Source: Odiellus spinosus (lineage: Eukaryota > Arthropoda > Arachnida > Opiliones > Phalangiidae). From it: a DNA stretch of 64,000 nt. The notes under the pieces are model-generated. The model was not told where the DNA came from. It searched no databases and saw nothing but the letters and a program-made list of their open reading frames with translations. The position numbers and the translations under genes were made by a program. Numbering within the stretch: position 1 is the stretch's first letter; every line of letters begins with the position of its first letter. Positions 56,283-64,000 of this stretch are shown piece after piece. The stretch spans positions 9,054,501 to 9,118,500 of the forward strand of contig OY987226.1 in NCBI GenBank assembly GCA_963920705.1, in the 5' to 3' direction.

Positions 56283-59200
56283 ATGTCTTCAAACGTAGCC
56301 GATTTACCTAAAGTAAATGATGACTTCAAGAACGAACTCGCCAAGTTCGATCAAAACAAAATGAAGCACGCCGAAACCCAGGAGAAAAATCCTCTTCCTT
56401 CGAAAGAAGGTAAACTTCTTTTTTAATATCTTTTATAATAATATTATCGTGACGTCTCGAACACTCTCCTCGAGAAGATGAAGAACCAGAATATTTTTAT
56501 TAATAAGCCTACGCGTCATCCTACAAGAATTCCAAACCTCTTTTAATAAAAAAATAATATTCTATTCAACTCGAATCTTTCTCTCAAAACGCTTTCCCGA
56601 GAGATTTAGTTATGCCCGTCAAACAAAAAAGTCCTTAGATCGTATCTTATAACCGAAGATAAGCTATAATCGAATCCAACTTTGCTAAGGGAAACATTAA
56701 CACCCGAATAAAACGACTCTCTGTGGAGATTTTTTCCCTTATGCCTGGATTATTGAGATAATCGAATTTAAATGAAATTATGAAAATTTGAAATCATTTC
56801 TTTATCAAGGCTGAGTAGATCTATGAATAAATTACTCAGTTTATCGCTTTTAAAAGCTCCTGAATTAAAATATTTAAATTTTACGCAATTTAAATTAATT
56901 GTTCGAAAGGTACCTTAAAATAAATATCGCCTTGGATGCGAAAAGTATCTTGGTTTCTTCTAAATTGAAAATTTTAATGCTTTTAGTTCTAATAAAATAC
57001 AAATTCAAATCAATTTATATTTTTGAATTAAATGTCGGTACTATAAACCTATTTACGTACCAGCATACCTTAGTAAAAAAGCGTCTGCTTTCGTTCTAAT
57101 TAAAGAAATGCGGGTCTAATTTAAATTGTCATTTTTTGTTTACCAAGATATTGAAATATAACATAATTGTATATAACAGAGCTGCCACAGTTTAGGGAAA
57201 ACCTATAAAAGTCATTGAAATTTAAAATTAAGTCAAATGTTCTGGTATTTTTATTGCGAAAACTTTAACTTGGTATCCCTGTGAAGATTTAAAAATGGGA
57301 ATTTAGTTTAGTCATTCCATCAGGGAAAATGGTCGAAGTTAGGCATAAAACCTGGAAAAGTCATGACGTCAAAACTCAAAAGCAATATGAGACATAAACA
57401 CAATATTAAAAGTAACGCCCCTTTCTTGTATGCCATTAAAAATGACGAAAAAGTAGAAATGTGGAAATCAATAAGTTGTAGTTTTCGTTAGTCGATTTTG
57501 ATGTAATTGGTCTCATTTGGAAACTCGTTAAGCTCTACTTCAAACTCTTGTTAACCAAAAACGTAATTTTGAATGATCTCTAACCTTTTTAGTTGAATTA
57601 TAATAATTTATGAAACTATCTATATTCTATAACAATCATCAATGAAATTCAATATCCGGTTCAGACATAAAAAAATCCGAACTTATCACAAATCGACTTA
57701 AATATAAAATTTATTAAAATGAAGTTCATTTTTCACACACGAATTTCCCATCTTGCAACAAAAAAAAAGATTATTTGGAAATTCAAATCTCCTAATTTGA
57801 AAACTAGTTTTTTATGTAATCCTATGCATTAACGGAAGTACGAAGGTGATGATGCGATTATGGTCAGAATCAGTTTTCATCGTGTACAATTATAGGTTTC
57901 CACGAATCTCTATATTAACCAACTCCCTTAGGAAATCGTACTTAAACGTACTGCAAAAATCTGTTCACAATTCTAACTATAGATGTTCCTTTTTTTGGTT
58001 TCTCAGGGCGGAATTTGATAATGGTCTTTTCTTTTATATCTTCTTCACTTCATAAAATTTTTTGCTCGGATAATATGAAGCCGCAAATCTTCCATGCGTG
58101 TCCATTTTTTGAGTCTGCCCAGTCACTGACCCCATCCTAAAATTTTTACTATGAGGTTTTAGTTTAAACGAAGCTTAATACCAAATTGAAAGAGGTTAAA
58201 AATGGATATGGGTCCTACCTTTGCCTGTGGTAGAAACGAATTGTGAAATTTTTTAACAAACATTAAGGCTTATGAGAAAACCATTGAAGCGGGTTTTTTA
58301 GTTTGCCCCGTTTGCCCACCATTCAAAAAGTAACTAAAGTGAGTGTAACAAGTTATTTTGGGAGACTTTGTAACTTAATCTTAAAATCGATTACACCTTT
58401 GAATACTCGAAAAATTAAGTAATTATATTATTTAAACATGGAAGAGTTGAATATTACATTTTATCCTAGTGTTGTAAAAATTTAACTTTAATACTAACCT
58501 AAATTAAGTGTCATTCTACCTTTGAAAAATATTACCATTTTTCTGCTTTTTACAATTTGATATCAGTTTGAAAAACATGTTTTAACCCTCAATAGGTCCC
58601 TAAAAAAACTGAAAAATCGGTTAAAATTAGCGTGACAAATGATCCAATCTGCATAGCTATTAAAATTTACCATAATTTACAAAATTACTGTGTGAAAACC
58701 TATTTAGCCTGAGGCTGACAATTTCCTAATTGTTTGTGCATTATGAAATTTCAAAACTGATTCTAACCTGATTCAAAAGTGAATAATTTTACGTCAAAGG
58801 TTTAATTTAGTTTCAATTAATTTTGCTCAATCAGCTAGGAATGAAAAATCAATATTTATGCTTTTCATTCTTACAATAATCCGTGTAATTAAGCGTAATA
58901 TTATGAGAAGACGATAACAATGAAAAAGACCTTTCACTTCCTTTTATTTTTGTTACCTGATGGTGGATACATAGTCTATTTCACTTCGCTTTGCTACCAT
59001 GCGTATATAAAGATAAATGTGAAACATAGCTTTGGGTATAGTGTCAAATATTGACCGTATGTACGAAATTCAAGGCATACTTGAATAAGCTAGTATTTTT
59101 TATTTTCAGCGTTGTACCGAGAAATGACCATTTCCGTTGAATATTTTCAAAGAATCGGGAAAAGCTAGTGTAGGAAACTGTGTACATTGGGTTGTTTCTC

Positions 59201-62200
59201 CCAATCAAATTATATCAAATCGGTGAAAAAAGCGAGCTCTTAATAGGTTGCTCTCTCGAAAAAGAGAGCAAAAAAATCTTGCATCGCGAGAGTTGCTTCT
59301 TTCCTAGTCTAATACCGAGGGGTCAGACACTCTTGAATTCGCCGTACACCTGAGTTCAGCTTTGACAGTGCATTGAGTTCGAACTCTCATGAACTCAGAG
59401 TTCAGCTTTGATAGTGCAAAGAGTTCTAAAATTTTGTACACCTGAGTTCGCGAGTGTCTGCCCCCTCGTCTAATACTAAGTTGATATTTACTGCTCTAAC
59501 TCGTTCAGTGGAATATAAAACTGACTCTTAGTAATTTATCTTGCTCTAAAGCACCTTTTGGAATTCGCTGATCCCACTAGATTCATTTGAAGAGTGCTCT
59601 GAATCCGAGCGTCTGAATCTCGCTTTAAAAACCTAATTGATCTTCGATCCCCTTGCTCGCTCTATGAAGCATTGAGCAGTGGAACGTAAAATTTGATAAA
59701 TATTGCATTCCCCAATCAAATCTGTGAGAAAAATCCTCTTCTGTCGCTCTCTCGAAAAAGCGTTCAAAAAGGCTGCTCTTAGAGTCCTGTATTTTTTCTC
59801 CAGTGGGCAACTTTAAAGTTGCTCGATGTTGCTCTAGCTGACACGCCCAGGTTCAGTGATTTCTATGGCTCCATAGAATACCCAGGAGAATTAGCTATTA
59901 GATTTAAAGCTTTAAATCACCATGCGAATCTCCTATATATCGCGCGAATTAAAACCTTTCTATAGTTTAATCTGAAATTTTACGAATTAGAATAAAACTT
60001 AAGTGTTTTTTTAATTTGAAATCTTTCAACGGATTTGATCATTTTCGGTACCACGTTAAAAATATTACCTGTTGTTTCATTAAAGTATCACTTCAAAACC
60101 ACTTTATCACTAGAAGTTTTAATATCTGGTATTAAACCACACGCCAGACTTGGCTTAGTTTCTAATTTGAAAACAAGTAATTACGGGTTATTTTTAGGCT
60201 GTAATCGGATATTGAGCTTCACGCAAATCTGTTTCTAAAGTTACCGCCAATTAGCGAGCCGTTTATTTTTTGTATTATCTTTAATCTTCGAGATAACGAA
60301 AGGAAATTTATGAAATGTCATTGGCGTTTATGCAATTCTTTTTTCTCCTCCTCGGGTTTTTTTCCACAGGAAGTAGCATTTCCCCTCTTGTTGCTTAATA
60401 TCTAGTTATCAATTTAAAACAGACTTTTAGTTATGAGATATCCATGACGTCATGCTCGTGGTATGTGAGGATTTAATTTAAGAATATAACGGTGTCTGTG
60501 ATATCATTGCTGCTAATTACGTTTTAAAATAAAAATTTATTGCGAAAGAGATTTCACCAGTATAGTTAAAATATATACAGATCTTATTGAAAGGTCGACC
60601 TTCAAACAAAAAAATATATGGCCAAAACTGAAAACTGTTTATAGAATGACAATAGGCAAAAAATGTCAGCATTTTTAGGCAACCTGAAAACCGTACAAAA
60701 AGGTTGTTGATAAACTGAAGATGAACAATAACGTCTCCTTATTAAAATTTTCACATATTTGGGGAAATTCGGGTGTTAGAATAGTTAAATTATTATTTAT
60801 TGTACATTTCCAGTTCGCAAAGAACCGCTCTGCAAGGTTTTTGAGTTGCCAAGATCCCCGAAATTTCGCCAAAGCGCGGGACATGGTCGCTTATAGACAT
60901 GTTAATAAATTGCCTTCGGAGAAATATAACACTGTAGCTGGTGGACCTCTCACAACCCTTCGCCTCCCTCCAAGTTTACCCGTTTTGACTAAAAACTAAT
61001 CCTCTAATGGTTGCCTAAAGGTTCTTCGCCTTAATAAATGAATCTCAAACCCCTTTTTTGGTTGAAGGTCGGCCTTCAAAAGGATTTAAGCATATTAGGT
61101 GTATGTAAGAACTGATAAGAACCACCTTTTGTGGGGGAAGTAGTATGAAAGCGCCCGTATTAGATTCTACCAATGTTCAATCTCGATAACAAGATTCTGC
61201 AACTAAACTGCAATATTTAGGAAAGTCTGTTTTTGTTTTTTTTGCGTTGCAATTTATCAAAGTTTGCCACTTCCACCTCTGACCAAACTAATATGATCAA
61301 TTTATGCATAGACAAAGTACCAGATCATAACCGAAATGTTTTATTTGACGCACATTTTGTTATTATAATTTTATATTTTGCGTTTACGCATGATTTTTAA
61401 GTTTTTGTTTTTGCATGGTTTTTCTTTTTTATTTACAATTCCAAAAAAACTACGCGGCTGTAGTTGTCGAGACTGAAAAAACCTTGAACAACATGACCAC
61501 CATCCTTCAAAATGTTGAAAATTTCGAACGTGGAAATCTTAACCACGCTGAAACTGAAGAGAAAAGTTGCATGCCTAAACCAGAAGGTATTTTTTTTACA
61601 CCAAAACACAATTTTAAGAATTAAAAAATAATGAAATTTAGACAAATTATAAATAACTAATGGGTTAATCATTGTAGCATGGTTTTAATGAGGGAATATT
61701 TGTTAGTTAACCTTTTTGAATGATTCTTATATTTTTGCACCAATTTTTTTTCCATTTTTCTTTTGATTTTGATTTTTTTCTGATCATGAGTTTTCTTTTC
61801 TTTAACTTTTTTTTTCATTCACTTGACCCTTTGGCACGCACTTTTGTTGTGTTGGTCTATAAAAAAAGACGTTGCCCAGGAAAAAGTCCTGGTCGATGTT
61901 AGGAATTTCAAACGACACTCTCTTAAACGCACCAATACCGAAGAAAAATTGGTCCTACCCAGTAATACTGGTGAGAGATCTGTTATAGGGAACTTTAGTT
62001 AAGCTTTTCTGCCTCTATAAAAAATAGAAATTTAATAGTTGCGCTCAGAGGCCAGGGATTAGAATATTTTTTCCGCAGCTGGTGATGGTGCCACTTTACT
62101 TGAACATTAAACACTTCTTACTCCTAAAACTTTATGGCTTCTATGGTATAATGGTGTTTTCGTTTCTACTTGGCTTGGGTTTTATGTTATTGGCTAGGTA

Positions 62201-63293
62201 TCAAAACCACAGAGATATAATACTCTAGGCTACAATCTACAAATAATCTTCATTTCCATTGAAACCTTGCTTTTCGATGGGAAATTGGCCACTTTTAAAG
62301 ATTGTACCTTTGTATAGCATAGTTTTCAATATTATATAAATATATTTTAAAGGAATACTATTCTAAACAAGATATTTTAATCGATTTTGGACTGATAACA
62401 TATGCGTAAATACTATATCAAATCGCCACACGTTTCGCAATAATTTATAGATAATTAGCAAAGTCGCGAATTTAAATAGCTAAGCCTAATTACGATTCGA
62501 AGAATCTTTAGACTTAAAATTCTCGAGAAAACGGAATTGCTCATCTAAGTTGCCCATGGCTGATGTCATTTCCAACAATAGCAATTCACTGTAGCTTTAA
62601 TTGTTTAATTGGCATCGACAGTTCTGTTTTTTATTTAATCAAGCTCCAATTTGCAGCTTAGGAGTCTCAAATCGATCGAAAATAACTATTTCTAGAGTTT
62701 AGTGTCACTTTAAAAGCATCCAAATTTTTTGGGCTTATTTTGTCATTTTCCATTTTAATTAAGTTTAATACTACAAACTTACTATATCTTAATATGTGGT
62801 TTAAATACGATGCTTCTTTCTAATCTTTAGAACATTTATCAAAATTAGTTTGCTTCTGGTTTCAATGGTATTCTATTTTCTATATGGCTTAGTATGAAAT
62901 TACTTCATTAATACAATGAATTAACCCTGTTTTAATTATGACCAATTATATTTGTAAGCTTATACTAAGTCGCTTAAACGTTTTTAATTGTATATTTATA
63001 AAGTTAACAATGGCTAATTGCTTATTAATTTAAGCTTTGCATTTTTAATGATATTTTCTTCAAGTGTATATTAATCTAAATTATTATGAAGTGGTATTGA
63101 CAATATCCGTGACGAAAAAGACCAAAAACTCTTTTGAAAACCTTTAACTTTTCATTTTTCAGCCATCGAGTAAAATTAACGAAAACTGTTTTTAACAGTA
63201 AATTTAACTTATAATTATTTTCAGGTTCTCAACCTAAAACTAAAAGAATCGTGATAAAGCGTGGTCTTTCACGTTCATTATCACGCAATGAAG
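56283..63293 (+). CDS. Beta-thymosin repeat protein, ciboulot-like (5' part)
   Basis: Actin-monomer-binding thymosin/WH2-repeat protein acting in the cytoplasm; in Drosophila the homologue is ciboulot. Four coding exons are seen: 56283-56409 (acceptor before 56272, Kozak-like caaaATG), 61464-61586, 61869-61970 and 63225-63293; all end in phase 1 and the gene runs off the window. Exon 1 is canonical: DLPKVNDDFKNELAKF then KMKHAETQEKNPLP. Exon 2 has ENFERGNLNHAETEEK, with Lys-to-Asn in the actin-binding LKHTET motif and a degraded SCMPKPE end. Exon 3 has DVAQEK then NFKRHSLKRTNTEEKLVLP and is about four residues short in the helix. Exon 4 is a basic 23-codon segment (KTKRIVIKRGLSRSLSR) without a thymosin motif. 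The exon 2 acceptor follows a poor pyrimidine tract. Unusual divergence suggests a paralog or decaying alternative exons; exon 1 is certain, exons 3-4 less so. Confidence 0.75.
59308..59476. mobile_element. hAT-like 153-bp element with 8-bp duplication
   Basis: TCTAATAC directly precedes (59308-59315) and follows (59469-59476) a 153-bp element with inverted ends cgaggggtcagacactc and gagtgtctgccccctcg (one mismatch). An 8-bp duplication with short terminal repeats is the mark of the hAT superfamily. The interior carries repeated gagttcagctttga-agtgca and gagttcgaactc motifs and codes for nothing. It lies in the thymosin intron; copy 1 is at 51680-51840. Confidence 0.85.
60588..61079. repeat. 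Segment bounded by two similar palindromes
   Basis: ttgaaaggtcgaccttcaa (60588-60606) and ttgaaggtcggccttcaa (61062-61079) are each palindromic and nearly identical. They enclose about 455 bp of the large thymosin intron, including a 92-codon frame that I do not support as a gene. It is possibly a mobile element with palindromic ends. Confidence 0.4.
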
Positions 63294-64000
63294 GTTAGCA
63301 GGCTTTTAAATAATTGATATAGCCTGTTATCCGTTTTATTTAAACAAAATAATTACATGTGGGTTTTTTGTAATTAACGTTGATGTTACAAATGACGTAA
63401 TTGTTATTTTCACACTTCCCGTTTATAATAAGTAATTAATTCATTAATTGAAAGACGCAGTTACTAGATACATAATTCCAACCTTAACTAAATGTATATA
63501 TAGTTTTGGCTGTGTATTTGTCCCAATATAACCAAAAAAGTTGCAGCTTGTAAACCACTACATAAATAAATGCATGAGATAACCCGACCCCGAAATTAGA
63601 CGTGGTAAGTTTGCATTCCTCCTATTTTTGAAGTATAAGTATCATGAAACTTAAAGGTTTAGGCGAGTACTATCTAAATATCATCAATTTATTTAACATG
63701 AATATAGAACTGCGTACACGAGACTCCTGACCCATTCAGGGATGATAGATTTGTATTAATTTGTTAAAAAAAATAGTTTTGTTTAAATCTAATCTCAGAC
63801 TCGCGAAATTAGTTTTAATTGCCACAAAGCTCTTCCAATTGGCTGATTGGTTCTAAAATTCTAGAAAAAAAAAAAGTACGAATTCTGTAGTGAAAAATAT
63901 GTTAGAAAGGCTAATGCATATATTCATGTTAGCATAAATAAATTCATGGTATACCAATGATTGTGTTTAAAAGAAATTTTAAACGTTTGATGCTCCCAAA

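Noticed and set aside
60721-60999. 92-codon plus-strand frame in the thymosin intron
   Set aside because: No family resemblance and no splice sites matching the phase-1 pattern of the gene; it lies between the two palindromes.

Overview
The window is AT-rich, intron-containing nuclear DNA from an insect. Its genes have TATA boxes paired with arthropod-type initiators (TCAKTY), short GT-AG introns, AATAAA signals and animal protein families (alpha-tubulin, beta-thymosin/ciboulot). A five-copy CCTAA/TTAGG tract and the histidine-rich secreted proteins fit an insect. A beetle is my guess, but the sequence does not prove it.

Genes are sparse. From 7.0 to 15.4 kb there is a small cluster. It holds two tandem paralogous genes for secreted His/Gly-rich proteins (7073-8866 and 14008-15332, both +), with an Ala/Gly/Ser-rich 214-residue protein gene of unrecognised function between them on the minus strand (11981-12877). 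All three have a recognisable TATA+Inr promoter and a poly(A) signal. From 38.7 to 40.2 kb there is a complete, divergent alpha-tubulin gene (-), with two introns and a C-terminus ending in Met. From 56.3 kb to the right edge there is the 5' part of a multi-exon beta-thymosin/ciboulot-type actin-binding protein gene (+). A possible untranslated first exon lies near 43.3-43.56 kb.

The rest is intergenic or intronic DNA full of repeats. There are six sizeable minisatellite arrays (17.5-18.8, 23.0-23.8, 26.0-27.0, 30.9-31.3, 32.8-33.4 and 34.1-34.4 kb). Short non-autonomous transposons are numerous. The clearest is a TTAA-flanked family with ends AGGGATAATG/AGGGAGAATG, with about ten copies or fragments, some nested. 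A second TTAA family has AGTGA ends, a hAT-like 153-bp element has a perfect 8-bp target duplication, and a 339-bp foldback element sits between two TACAG copies. I see no reverse transcriptase, transposase, rRNA, intact tRNA or CRISPR.

I found no clearly new multi-gene system. The points most worth following are the His-rich gene pair with an intron difference, the degenerating thymosin repeats, the divergent tubulin with an in-frame stop-free intron, the inverted array around the telomere-like tract, and the TTAA element family.
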